From the NCBI GenBank assembly GCA_002372465.1, contig DFGW01000054.1, positions 1 to 13,485 on the forward strand: a stretch of 13,485 nucleotides of DNA. The letters run 5' to 3'. Positions within the stretch are counted from its first letter, which is position 1, and each line of letters begins with the position of its first letter. Below, one piece after another: positions 5,764-13,485 of the stretch. The position numbers and the translations under genes were made by a program. The DNA comes from Butyrivibrio sp. UBA3740 (lineage in GTDB: Bacteria > Bacillota > Clostridia > Lachnospirales > Lachnospiraceae). Below the pieces are notes generated by a model, which saw only the letters and a list, made by a program, of their open reading frames with translations, was not told where the DNA came from and ran no database searches.

Positions 5764-7926
5764 TTGAATAAACTTGTTATTGATGGGGTTAAGTTAATAA
5801 GTGATGCTTATGACAGTGTGCCTGTTTTTACAGGTGCTGATGGACATCAGATAAATGGTCTTTACGGTGCATTCTATAAGATGAAGGAGCTTTTATCTTC
5901 CGGCACCTATGATGGATTTGATATTTCTTTTTCTGAACAAGCACCTTGTACAGAGTCTGTTAAATGGCAGATCACAAGGTTTTCAGAGCTTCTGTCAGCC
6001 ATAAACGGCATGACTGTTCCCGGGGAAAGCTCTGTTACTCCTGATGTTTTAGCGGCTTTGGAGGAGACCTTAAAGGGCCTTTCTCCATCAGGAAAGGTTG
6101 TGGAGACCCCTAAGTTCAAGCACTCCATGACCATAACCTCTGATCTTAATGAGGTTGAGGAAATCTTTAAAAAGGCTTCCGGTGCATCAACCGTTTCATA
6201 TTACTTTATCACCGAGAAGGAAGGGAAGGACAAATCTGATATAAAGGCGCTGGGACTTGCCCTGTGCTTTGATGAAGCAAGTGCAGTATACATCCCTGTT
6301 GTAAACTTTATTACGACAGCTTACCTCGGGCAGAAGCTTTCTGAATTATCCGGGGGTTCCAGCCTTGTGACCTTCGATATCAAGGAGAGCTACAGGTTCT
6401 TCACCCCTGCGGAGATTACGGACAGGGTATCCGGGTATGATGCCGGGGATATGAGTTTTGCAGATAAGCCAAGATGCTTTGATGTCCTTATTGGAGCTTA
6501 TCTTAACAATCCTCTTAAGAATGATTATGAGCCATGGGACATCAGTACTGAGTATCTGGGAATTCCCATGGCCAGGAAGGCAGATGTTTTCGGAAAAGAG
6601 CTTTTGTCTTCATCAGCAGAAGAGAAGGTTGCTGATTATGCCTGCAAGATCGCCTATATTTCTTTTGCGTCAGCGCCTCCTATAAGGGCTAAGCTAGCCA
6701 AGACCGGTATGGAGAAGCTATTTTATAACGTTGAAATGCCTCTTTCCTATATCCTTTATGCCATGGAGAAGGAAGGTATCATCACCAGAAGGGATGCTCT
6801 CAAGGATTACGGCGATAAGCTCCTTGTCAGGATAGAGGAGCTGGAGAAAGCTATTTATGGAGCCTCTGGCTGTACCTTCAATATCAACTCCCCCAAACAG
6901 CTTGGAGAAGTTCTTTTTGAAAAGCTTGGACTTCCTGCTGAGAAGAAGACCAAGTCCGGATATTCCACGGCTGCCGAGGTTTTGGAGAAGCTTGCACCCC
7001 AGCACAAGATTGTTGCGGATATCCTGGAATACAGAGGACTTACCAAACTTAAGTCAACCTACGCTGATGGCCTTGCAGCCTTTATTGAGAAGGACGACAG
7101 GATCCATACCAGCTTTAATCAGACTATAACAGCCACCGGAAGGATCAGCTCCACGGAGCCTAACCTTCAGAACATACCTATGAGGACTGAGCTTGGAAGG
7201 CTCATCAGAAAGGTCTTTGTTCCCAAGGATGGATATGTATTTGCTGATGCAGACTATTCACAGATCGAGCTAAGGATACTGGCCCACATGTCAGGGGACC
7301 AGGGGCTTATAAGTGCCTATCATGAGGGCGATGATATTCATGCCATCACTGCCTCCAAGGTGTTCCATGTTCCTTTTTCTGAGGTGACACCTCTTCAGAG
7401 GCGCAATGCCAAGGCTGTCAACTTCGGTATCGTCTACGGGATCAGCTCTTTTGGCCTTTCTCAGGATCTTTCTATTTCTGTGGGAGAAGCCAAAGACTAC
7501 ATGGAGAAGTACTTCGAGACTTACCCGGGAGTTCGTTCCTATCAGGACAGAGCGATTCAGGATGCCAAGGACAAGGGCTATTCTGAGACTTTATTTGGCC
7601 GTAGAAGGCCTATTCCAGAACTTAAAAGCGGTAACTATAACCTGAAGCAGTTTGGGGAACGGGTTGCCATGAATGCCCCTATTCAGGGAACTGCTGCAGA
7701 TATCATGAAGATAGCCATGATAAATGTCTACTTCAGAATAAAGAGAGAGAATTTGAAATCCAGACTTATCCTGCAGATACATGATGAGCTGGTTATTGAG
7801 ACTGCTCCGGATGAGGTGGAGAAGGTTTCTGAGATTCTTGTGGAGGAGATGGAGAAGGCAGTTACCCTTGCTGTTCCCATGGAGGTTGACTGTCACACCG
7901 GTAGCGACTGGTATGAAGCAAAGTAA
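5764..7926 (+). CDS. polA: DNA polymerase I, short form with vestigial 5'-nuclease domain
   Basis: 720 residues from a TTG start with AAGGGG 9 bases upstream; usual PolA is ~850-930. The family A polymerase core is complete: motif A DYSQIELR (D497), motif B RRNAKAVNFGIVYG (R546, K550, F554, Y558), motif C QIHDELV (H673, D674). It should therefore fill gaps and extend primers in repair and lagging-strand synthesis. Residues 1-~100 are recognisably the start of a 5'-3' exonuclease domain (KLVIDGVKL, GADGHQINGLYG, LLSAINGMTVPGE). Most of that ~290-residue domain is missing, including the FD...R/K and EADD active-site segments. The 3'-5' exonuclease-like domain (~125-320) reads YFITEKEG where DxE is expected and lacks the YxxxD motif, so proofreading is probably absent. 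The reading frame is intact. coaE overlaps its end by 14 bases. Confidence 0.93.
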   Translation: MNKLVIDGVKLISDAYDSVPVFTGADGHQINGLYGAFYKMKELLSSGTYDGFDISFSEQAPCTESVKWQITRFSELLSAINGMTVPGESSVTPDVLAALEETLKGLSPSGKVVETPKFKHSMTITSDLNEVEEIFKKASGASTVSYYFITEKEGKDKSDIKALGLALCFDEASAVYIPVVNFITTAYLGQKLSELSGGSSLVTFDIKESYRFFTPAEITDRVSGYDAGDMSFADKPRCFDVLIGAYLNNPLKNDYEPWDISTEYLGIPMARKADVFGKELLSSSAEEKVADYACKIAYISFASAPPIRAKLAKTGMEKLFYNVEMPLSYILYAMEKEGIITRRDALKDYGDKLLVRIEELEKAIYGASGCTFNINSPKQLGEVLFEKLGLPAEKKTKSGYSTAAEVLEKLAPQHKIVADILEYRGLTKLKSTYADGLAAFIEKDDRIHTSFNQTITATGRISSTEPNLQNIPMRTELGRLIRKVFVPKDGYVFADADYSQIELRILAHMSGDQGLISAYHEGDDIHAITASKVFHVPFSEVTPLQRRNAKAVNFGIVYGISSFGLSQDLSISVGEAKDYMEKYFETYPGVRSYQDRAIQDAKDKGYSETLFGRRRPIPELKSGNYNLKQFGERVAMNAPIQGTAADIMKIAMINVYFRIKRENLKSRLILQIHDELVIETAPDEVEKVSEILVEEMEKAVTLAVPMEVDCHTGSDWYEAK

Positions 7927-8542
7927 ACTAAGCGTTGGGAAGACAAACATCATAGGAATCACCGGAGGGATCGGTGCCGGCAAGAGCGAAGTACTTAAAT
8001 ATGTGTCGGACAAATATAAGTGCAGGGTTATTTATTCAGACCAGGTGGCCAACGACATTAAGAAGAAGGGCTATCCTGCCTATGATGAACTCATAGCTCT
8101 TCTGGGCAAAGGAATCCTTGGTGATGACGGCGAAATAGATAAAAAGAAGATGGCCTCCGCTATTTTTGATGATAAAAATAAACTGGAAAGCGTTAATAAT
8201 ATTTTGCATCCTGCAGTAAATACATTTATTATTAATATAATAGATGAGGAGCGCAGCAGGGGTAAGCTTGATTTTGTCTTTGTGGAAGCGGCTCTTTTGA
8301 TAGAAAACGGCTATAAGCGCATCGTGGATGAAATGTGGTATGTCTACGCCAATGAGGATGTCAGGAGAAGGCGCCTTAAGGAATCCAGGGGGTACTGGGA
8401 TCAGAAGATAGATGACATTTTTAAAAGCCAGCTTGATGAAAAGACATTCAGGGAAAATGCTGATTTTGTCATAGACAACAGCGGGACTTTGGATGAGATG
8501 GCTGTACAGATAGATATTAAACTCGGGGAGTGGGAAAACTAA
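7913..8542 (+). CDS. coaE: Dephospho-CoA kinase
   Basis: 209 residues, normal for CoaE, which phosphorylates the 3'-hydroxyl of dephospho-CoA with ATP in the last step of CoA synthesis in the cytoplasm. The start ATG at 7913 lies within the end of polA. The open frame continues upstream to 7781, but that part is an Arg/Leu-rich shadow of polA. The P-loop is GGIGAGKS (18-25). Other family marks are SDQVANDI (substrate-binding aspartate region), ILHPAV, FVEAALLIENG (the family's PLLFE-like segment) and the lid region RRRRLKESRGY. The ribosome site is weak, which suggests coupling to polA translation. Its stop TAA overlaps the next start as TAATG. The order polA-coaE is a common neighbourhood in Firmicutes. 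Confidence 0.93.
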   Translation: MKQSKLSVGKTNIIGITGGIGAGKSEVLKYVSDKYKCRVIYSDQVANDIKKKGYPAYDELIALLGKGILGDDGEIDKKKMASAIFDDKNKLESVNNILHPAVNTFIINIIDEERSRGKLDFVFVEAALLIENGYKRIVDEMWYVYANEDVRRRRLKESRGYWDQKIDDIFKSQLDEKTFRENADFVIDNSGTLDEMAVQIDIKLGEWEN

Positions 8543-10719
8543 TGGCAAGCTTGGAACAAAAGGATCAAAAGGTAGTATACGGACTGGACATAGGAACCAG
8601 AAGCGTAGTAGGTACCGTGGGCTACATGAATGATGGGCAGTTCAATGTAATCGCCCAGGCTGTGGAGACTCATGAGACAAGAGCCATGCTGGATGGACAG
8701 ATCCATGATATCGGCAAGGTTGGTGCTACCATCAGAAAGGTTACCGATAAGTTGGAGCAGCAGACAGATATTCACCTGACTGATGTGTGTATAGCTGCAG
8801 CGGGAAGAGTTCTTCGCACTGTAAGGACCAACTATGAATACGAGTATCCGGATGGTCACACCATAACTGATGAGGACATCTACAATCTTGATTCGGGAGC
8901 GGTTGAGAAGGCTTATTCGGAATTCCTTACTCAGAATACTTCGGAGCTTAAGTTTTATCTTGTGGGCTATTCGGTAATGCATTATTATCTGGATGGCTAT
9001 CAGATTGCTAACCTTGAGGGGCATAAGGCCGGAAAGGTAAGTGTTGAGCTCATTGCGACCTTTCTTCCTGACGACTGCGTAGACGGCCTTTACAAGGCCT
9101 GTGAGAGAGCAAACTTAAGCGTTGCCAATCTGACCCTGGAGCCTATTGCAGCTATGATGGTTGCAATTCCCGACCGTTTCAGAATGCTGAACCTGGCTCT
9201 TGTAGACGTAGGAGCCGGAACATCCGATATCTGTATCACTGATGATGGAACCATTACAGCCTATGGCATGCTTCCTATCGCCGGTGATGATATTACTGAG
9301 ATCATTGCACAGCACTGTCTGGTGGACTTTAATGCAGCCGATGAGATCAAAATTCAGGCAAGCCACAACGACAAGGTGGAATATACAGACATCATGGGAC
9401 TTAAGAAGTCCATTACTGCCAAGGAAATTGCCAGGATCATAAAGCCAAAGGTCGATGAGATGGCCCAGAAGGCCACTGATGAGATCAAAAAGCTCAACGG
9501 TGACAAGGCTGTAAGCGCTGTTTTCGTAGTAGGTGGCGGCGGTTGTGTTCCCGGATACACCAAGGCCATTGCCAAGGATATGGATATTCCTGAAGAGCGT
9601 GTTGCCTTAAGGGGTGAGGAAGTTATGAAGAGCATCACCTTCCTCAACAACGATGGAATCGAGAGAGATTCTCTTTTGGTTACTCCCCTTGGTATCTGTA
9701 TCAGTTACTACGAAGAGGCCAACAACTTTATCTTTGTTTCCTTCAACGGAACCCAGACCAAGATTTATGACAATGGTAAGCTCCAGATCGTCGATGCTGC
9801 CATGCAGGCTGCATTCCCCAATGAGGATCTGTTCCCCAAGAGAGGCCAGGAGCTGAAATATACAGTTAACGGTAAGGAGAGGACCTCTAGAGGTGAGCCC
9901 GGGGAAGCTGCTGTAATCCGGTTAAATGGCCAGCCGGCTGACATCCACAGCAAGATCCACGCCAATGATATCATTGAGGTAACCCCATCAACAGCCGGCG
10001 CTCCGGGAAAGGCATCTATTGAGAGTATTCCGGAGTTTAAGACTAAGTTCAACGTCAATGTTAACGGCAAGAATGTCGAGGCCTCAAGATATGCCACAGT
10101 TAACGGCCAGGCCCAGACAGGCTATTACGATATCCACGCGGGAGATGAGGTCAGGATCCTTGACTACAATACAGCTGCCCAGATTGCTGAACTGATGGAT
10201 ATTCAGATAACTGAGGATACAGTGATCATCGTCAATAACGAGCGAGGCGATTTAAATACTCCTGTTTATGAGAACTTCAAGATCGAGTTCAAGTCACAGG
10301 AAGAGATGATCATGGATTACTACAAGGACTTCCCAAGTGCCGATGAGATGGCCATCAGGGAGGCCAACGAGGAATCCTATGAGAACATGGATTACGAGGC
10401 AAGGCTAAAGGCCGGCAAGGATGGACAGTTATCCTTTGAGGATCTTCCGGATGATGACGGAACCTATGAGAAGTCAGAACCTGAGGAGCCGGAGGTTGTT
10501 AAGAATATCCTGGCCCACGACCTTCACCTGATAGTCAACAATGAAGCCATTACTCTTCACGGCAAGGCAGATTATATTTTTGTTGATATATTTGATGCTA
10601 TTGACTTTGACCTGTCAAAGCCCAATGGCAGAGCCATAGTAACTATACTTAACGGAGCTACTCCGGACTATATGCAGCCGATCCATGAAGGCGACAAGAT
10701 AGAAGTATACTGGAAGTGA
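8542..10719 (+). CDS. FtsA/PilM-like actin-fold ATPase with C-terminal beta-grasp-like repeats
   Basis: 725 residues from ATG 8542 (GGGGAG upstream; the stop of coaE overlaps). A GTG at 8530 is in frame but has no site. Actin-fold motifs: phosphate-1 GLDIGTRSV (14-22), phosphate-2 LVDVGAGTSD (220-229), adenosine motif VVGGGGCVPG (from ~329). Between them is an FtsA-type 1C/SHS2-like region including FYLVGYSVMHYYLDGY. FtsA is usually ~420 residues; here ~330 extra residues follow. They contain three similar endings: IHANDIIEV (472-480), DIHAGDEVRIL (530-540) and PIHEGDKIEVYW near the C-terminus. Each is preceded by a VNGK- or VNNE-type strand, as in small beta-grasp folds with a (D/E)GD-x-(I/V) turn. 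An acidic linker (~565-655) separates the second and third. The amphipathic membrane helix of true FtsA is not seen. It is probably a cytoskeletal or division-related ATPase; ftsZ is not nearby. Confidence 0.8.
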   Translation: MASLEQKDQKVVYGLDIGTRSVVGTVGYMNDGQFNVIAQAVETHETRAMLDGQIHDIGKVGATIRKVTDKLEQQTDIHLTDVCIAAAGRVLRTVRTNYEYEYPDGHTITDEDIYNLDSGAVEKAYSEFLTQNTSELKFYLVGYSVMHYYLDGYQIANLEGHKAGKVSVELIATFLPDDCVDGLYKACERANLSVANLTLEPIAAMMVAIPDRFRMLNLALVDVGAGTSDICITDDGTITAYGMLPIAGDDITEIIAQHCLVDFNAADEIKIQASHNDKVEYTDIMGLKKSITAKEIARIIKPKVDEMAQKATDEIKKLNGDKAVSAVFVVGGGGCVPGYTKAIAKDMDIPEERVALRGEEVMKSITFLNNDGIERDSLLVTPLGICISYYEEANNFIFVSFNGTQTKIYDNGKLQIVDAAMQAAFPNEDLFPKRGQELKYTVNGKERTSRGEPGEAAVIRLNGQPADIHSKIHANDIIEVTPSTAGAPGKASIESIPEFKTKFNVNVNGKNVEASRYATVNGQAQTGYYDIHAGDEVRILDYNTAAQIAELMDIQITEDTVIIVNNERGDLNTPVYENFKIEFKSQEEMIMDYYKDFPSADEMAIREANEESYENMDYEARLKAGKDGQLSFEDLPDDDGTYEKSEPEEPEVVKNILAHDLHLIVNNEAITLHGKADYIFVDIFDAIDFDLSKPNGRAIVTILNGATPDYMQPIHEGDKIEVYWK

Positions 10720-10737
10720 TATTTAAGTTAAGTCACG

Positions 10738-10770
10738 TGAGGGACAAGCAATTGTCCCTCATATATTGTT
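10738..10770 (+). terminator. Perfect 10-bp hairpin with GCAA loop, possible weak terminator
   Basis: TGAGGGACAA (10738-10747) and TTGTCCCTCA (10752-10761) pair perfectly around a GCAA tetraloop (GNRA type). The sequence after it is TATATTGTTT, a broken T-run, so termination may be partial. It lies between the FtsA-like gene and the metallo-hydrolase gene and could lower downstream expression or mark an RNA end. Confidence 0.5.
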
Positions 10771-10795
10771 TAGAAGTCAGGAGAATTTTTGTTTT

Positions 10796-11593
10796 ATGCG
10801 TTTTACCACAATAGCCAGCGGAAGCAGCGGGAACTGTACCTATGTAGGTTCAGACAATACCCACATTCTTGTGGATGCCGGCATCAGCAAGAAAAGAATT
10901 GAAGAGGGGCTAGGTCAGCTTGAGCTTACCCTGTCTGATATCAGTGCCATCTTCGTAACTCATGAACATGTTGACCACATTTCAGCTATAAGGACCATAC
11001 TCAAGAAGTATGATATTCCCATTTATGCAACTGCCGGAACCATTCAAGGAATCCTTAATACCGACAAGAAGAATGAGATGGCAGGAAAAGAGTTTGTCCC
11101 TGTCCTTACAGACCAGGCAGTGGTTGTAGGTGACATGATCATAAATCCCATGACCATAAGCCATGATGCCCTGGAGCCCTGCGGATACAGGGTTTACTGC
11201 GGAGATAAGAAGGTCGGGATAGCCACAGACCTTGGCTGCTATACTGATTATACGGTTTCAGCCCTGTCAGGGTGCGATGCCCTTTTGCTTGAAGCCAACC
11301 ACGATGTTCGGATGCTTCAGACAGGACCATACCCTTATATGCTTAAGTCAAGGATCCTTGGTGATAAAGGACATCTTTCCAATGAGAAGAGCGGAGAACT
11401 CTTATGCAGACTTCTAAGTGACAAGATGAAGGGAATCTATCTCGGTCACTTATCCAAAGAAAACAATCTTCCTGAGCTTGCTTATGAGACAGTCAGGGTG
11501 GAGATAGAGATGGGGGATAACCCCTACCACGGCAATGATTTTCCGCTGATGGTGGCTGAGAGGAGCTGTATGTCTCCCGTGATTGAATTCTGA
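10796..11593 (+). CDS. walJ: WalJ/YycJ-type metallo-beta-lactamase-fold hydrolase
   Basis: 265 residues. The ATG at 10796 (MRFTTIASGSSGNC) is chosen because the family begins there; AGGAG lies 12 bases upstream, rather far. A TTG at 10766 would start next to the hairpin and has no ribosome site. Metal-binding motifs are complete: THEHVDH (H56, H58, D60, H61), SHDALEP, ATDLG, LEANHD, GHLSNEKSGE and LGHLSKENN. The SGSSGNC start, NHD and GHLSN marks identify the YycJ/WalJ branch (COG1235-like), a predicted two-metal nuclease or phosphodiesterase, often next to walRK in Bacillus and linked there to replication and wall control. No walRK genes adjoin it here. The next gene begins 20 bases later, so the two are likely one unit. 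Confidence 0.87.
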   Translation: MRFTTIASGSSGNCTYVGSDNTHILVDAGISKKRIEEGLGQLELTLSDISAIFVTHEHVDHISAIRTILKKYDIPIYATAGTIQGILNTDKKNEMAGKEFVPVLTDQAVVVGDMIINPMTISHDALEPCGYRVYCGDKKVGIATDLGCYTDYTVSALSGCDALLLEANHDVRMLQTGPYPYMLKSRILGDKGHLSNEKSGELLCRLLSDKMKGIYLGHLSKENNLPELAYETVRVEIEMGDNPYHGNDFPLMVAERSCMSPVIEF

Positions 11594-11613
11594 TTTTTCA
11601 GGTAAACCATTAT

Positions 11614-12573
11614 ATGATTAAGATTGACCTTATTACCGGATTCCTTGGATCCGGTAAAACTACTTTTATAAAAGAATATGCCGGATATCTTATCGATATA
11701 GGGGAGAAGGTCTGCATAATCGAGAATGATTACGGAGCTGTCAATGTGGATATGGTTCTTTTACATGACCTTCTGGGAGATAACTGCAACCTGGAGATGA
11801 TAGTTGGAGGCGATGGGATTGAAGCCCACAGGCGAAGGTTCAGGACCAAGCTTATATCCATGGCTATGAGCGGGTATACCAGAGTTTTAATAGAACCATC
11901 AGGAATCTATGATGTAGATGAATTTTTTGATGTGCTTTATGATGAGCCTCTGGATAAGTGGTATGAGATAGGCAGTATCATAGGAATTGTTGATGCTTCC
12001 AATTATCAGGAGCTGTCCGATACCTCAAGATATCTTCTGATGTCTGAGATTTCCTGGGCAGGGAAGGTACTCCTTAGCAGAGCTTTGGAAGGGCATACTG
12101 ATGAAACCGTAAAAGAGGCCCTGGCTTTTCTAAACAGTACCATGGAGACCTTCGGGTGTAATTCAAGATTTGCAGCCGGGGATGTGATTGCCAAGCCTTT
12201 TTCTAAGATCTCTGACAAGGAGTTTGAAGGCATTCGGGGGAGTGGATATCGTCATGCAACATATACCAAGCTTCCTGTAGGTGATGATAAGTTTACTTCT
12301 TTATTTTATTTTGATGTGGCTATAGGTGAGGATGAGCTTAAGGAAAAGCTGACAGCTCTTTTTACTGACAGCAAGGCTGGCCATATAATAAGAATAAAAG
12401 GGTCAGTCAGAACCTCGGATAGTGAGCAGGTGGAAGTAAATGCCACGGATAAAGAGCTGTCCCTAAAACCCGCTGTTTGCAGCAGGGATATCCTTATTAT
12501 CATCGGGGAAGGCCTTGATAAAGCTTATATTAACGATATATGGCGGGACTATTGCAGTATAGTCAGCCTTTGA
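11614..12573 (+). CDS. G3E/CobW-like P-loop protein lacking the CxCC and NKxD motifs
   Basis: 319 residues. Walker A GFLGSGKT (9-16), followed by IIENDYGAVNVD (35-46), the counterpart of the NEFGxVxxD switch in COG0523/CobW proteins. EPSGIYDVDEF (94-104) replaces the ETTGLA Walker B end, and IIGIVDA (122-128) matches the family's central strand. COG0523 metallochaperone GTPases usually carry GC-x-CC between switch and Walker B to hold a metal; here that stretch is VGGDGIEAHRRRF, with no cysteines. The NKxD base-recognition site is replaced around VLLSRALEGHTDE (152-164), so GTP specificity is doubtful. The C-terminal half (~230-300) resembles a CobW C-terminal domain. Its start is 20 bases after the metallo-hydrolase gene with only a weak AGG. 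The role is not known; metal insertion or an ATPase function are possible. Confidence 0.78.
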   Translation: MIKIDLITGFLGSGKTTFIKEYAGYLIDIGEKVCIIENDYGAVNVDMVLLHDLLGDNCNLEMIVGGDGIEAHRRRFRTKLISMAMSGYTRVLIEPSGIYDVDEFFDVLYDEPLDKWYEIGSIIGIVDASNYQELSDTSRYLLMSEISWAGKVLLSRALEGHTDETVKEALAFLNSTMETFGCNSRFAAGDVIAKPFSKISDKEFEGIRGSGYRHATYTKLPVGDDKFTSLFYFDVAIGEDELKEKLTALFTDSKAGHIIRIKGSVRTSDSEQVEVNATDKELSLKPAVCSRDILIIIGEGLDKAYINDIWRDYCSIVSL

Positions 12574-12581
12574 TGTATTAT
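12552..12581 (+). promoter_or_regulatory. Weak candidate promoter for the ACT/PFL pair
   Basis: TTGCAG (12552-12557) and TATTAT (12576-12581) are 18 bp apart at the end of the G3E-like gene. The -35 match is poor. A 12-bp palindrome, GCGCTGCAGCGC (12598-12609), lies just downstream in the leader and could be an operator. Readthrough from upstream is an alternative. Confidence 0.25.
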
Positions 12582-12638
12582 GAGTTAAATGTGTTTCGCG
12601 CTGCAGCGCTAAACTGATATGGATCAGGAGGAGCAGTT

Positions 12639-12911
12639 ATGAACAAAACTATCATTACAGTAGTTGGTAAGGACACAGTGGGCATCATTGCCAAGGTCTG
12701 CGCTTATCTTGCAGAATCTAAGATCAATATTCTTGATATTTCCCAGACCATCGTAAGCGGATATTTTAATATGATGATGATCGTCGATATGACAGGCACA
12801 GACAAGGAGTTTAATACTGTTGCTGATGATCTCGAAGCTCTTGGACAAGGAATCGGTGTTGTGATCAAGTGCCAGAGAGAAGAGATCTTCGATTCAATGC
12901 ACCGTCTGTAA
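12639..12911 (+). CDS. ACT-domain protein (UPF0237 type)
   Basis: 90 residues made of a single ACT domain: strand KTIITVVGKDTVGIIAKV, helix, strand INILDISQTIV, strand FNMMMIVDM, helix, strand GVVIKCQREEIF. The GKDTVGI loop is the usual ligand-binding turn of ACT and GcvR-like folds, which bind amino acids or other small metabolites and control a partner enzyme. The start has AGGAGGAG directly upstream, the strongest ribosome site in the window. It is followed by a PFL/DUF711 gene; this pair is a conserved arrangement in many bacteria, so the two products probably act together. The ligand is unknown. Confidence 0.92.
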   Translation: MNKTIITVVGKDTVGIIAKVCAYLAESKINILDISQTIVSGYFNMMMIVDMTGTDKEFNTVADDLEALGQGIGVVIKCQREEIFDSMHRL

Positions 12912-12997
12912 GAATCCGGTCAGGGCATTTTGTGCCTGCCTCAAAAGGGTGCTTAATGTAGCTTCTTTATGAAATGTCATATGAAAAGGATGGAAAG

Positions 12998-13485
12998 ATG
13001 ATAAATATCTATGAGGTCGTTGAGACCAATGAAATGATAGAAAAAGAAAATCTCGATGTCAGGACAATCACCTTGGGAATCAGTCTTATGGACTGTATAT
13101 CTTCAGATCTTAAGGAGCTTTGTGACAACATCTATAACAAGATTTATGAAACAGCCAAGGACCTTGTAAAGACCGGAGACCAGATTTCCAGAGAATTTGG
13201 TATTCCTATTGTAAATAAGAGAATTTCGGTTACTCCCATCGCACTGATAGGAGGAGCAGCCTGTAAGACACCTGAGGATTTTGCCCAGATTGCAAGGACC
13301 CTTGATAAGGTGGCCAAGGAAGTGGGCGTTAACTTTATTGGCGGCTATTCTGCTCTTGTAAGTAAAGGTATGACAGAGGCTGACAGGCTTCTTATTGAAT
13401 CCATTCCCATTGCTTTATCATCAACGGATGTGGTTTGTTCCTCTATTAATGTAGGATCTACCAAGACCGGTATCAATATGGATGC
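12998..13485 (+). CDS. PFL-family protein (DUF711, UPF0210), N-terminal part
   Basis: 162 codons are visible before the window ends; the family is about 450 residues. It begins [14 protein letters not shown] and shows the conserved segments [30 protein letters not shown] and [22 protein letters not shown] lies 7 bases before the ATG. An in-frame ATG at 12974 lacks a site. These proteins have a fold loosely related to the PFL/radical-enzyme barrel, but no reaction is established to my knowledge. The 86-base gap after the ACT gene holds only an imperfect hairpin (about 12920-12938) with no T-run, so the pair is likely one operon. Confidence 0.93.
   Translation, partial: MINIYEVVETNEMIEKENLDVRTITLGISLMDCISSDLKELCDNIYNKIYETAKDLVKTGDQISREFGIPIVNKRISVTPIALIGGAACKTPEDFAQIARTLDKVAKEVGVNFIGGYSALVSKGMTEADRLLIESIPIALSSTDVVCSSINVGSTKTGINMD

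Noticed and set aside
7781..7912. Upstream extension of the dephospho-CoA kinase frame
   Set aside because: The added Arg/Leu-rich residues are an out-of-frame reading of polA; CoaE normally starts a few residues before its P-loop.
7591..8013. 140-codon minus-strand frame across the polA/coaE junction, and 8036-8548 opposite coaE
   Set aside because: Both are antisense to clear family members and have no recognisable domain.
12920..12938. Hairpin after the ACT gene considered as a terminator
   Set aside because: The stem has a bulge and is followed by CCTCAAAAG rather than a T-run; the ACT/PFL pair is normally cotranscribed.

Overview
The window looks like a chromosomal segment of a Lachnospiraceae-type Firmicute, most likely a fibre-degrading gut or rumen genus such as Butyrivibrio or Pseudobutyrivibrio. 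This rests on protein style, moderate GC content, AGGAG-type ribosome binding sites and gene content: a GPH sugar symporter, an AraC regulator, a large secreted GH16 glucanase with CBM4/9-like modules, and the ACT/PFL gene pair. The genus is inferred, not proven. I see no tRNA, rRNA, CRISPR array, insertion sequence or phage gene.

Region 1 (1-1884) is a carbohydrate-use block. The tail of a GPH/MelB-type symporter is followed 2 bases later by a small gene of unknown function (perhaps GHKL-ATPase-like). Both end at a strong hairpin terminator that lies inside the 3' end of a convergent araC-type regulator gene. That regulator is divergent from the glucanase gene across a short AT-rich region. 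This region holds a large dyad (arms 1732-1742 and 1773-1783) and further TGGTAT/GATATGG boxes, a likely regulator-binding region.

Region 2 (1885-5423) is one 1095-residue secreted beta-glucanase gene plus its downstream terminator region. The GH16 catalytic fold is interrupted by about 190 residues. The inserted part looks like a CBM4/9 module in circularly permuted order. Three more CBM4/9-like modules follow, then six 11-residue PGTGEGGE repeats, then a strikingly regular cationic amphipathic helix ending in FRLFW. This protein is the most unusual object in the window.

Region 3 (5424-12573) is a tight same-strand gene run: an orphan zf-HC2/transmembrane protein, a short polA, coaE, a large FtsA-like ATPase with C-terminal beta-grasp-like repeats, a WalJ/YycJ-type metallo-beta-lactamase-fold protein, and a G3E-type P-loop protein. 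The polA product keeps all polymerase motifs. Its 5'-nuclease domain is reduced to a remnant and its proofreading motifs appear to be gone. The G3E protein keeps its P-loop but lacks both the CxCC metal motif and a clear NKxD motif.

Region 4 (12574-13485) holds the conserved ACT-domain / PFL (DUF711, UPF0210) gene pair; the second gene runs off the window.

Regions 1 and 2 plausibly work together: an extracellular glucanase controlled by the divergent AraC protein, with a nearby sugar importer. Region 3 combines DNA synthesis, CoA synthesis, a division- or shape-related ATPase and a housekeeping hydrolase, as expected of a core-genome operon.
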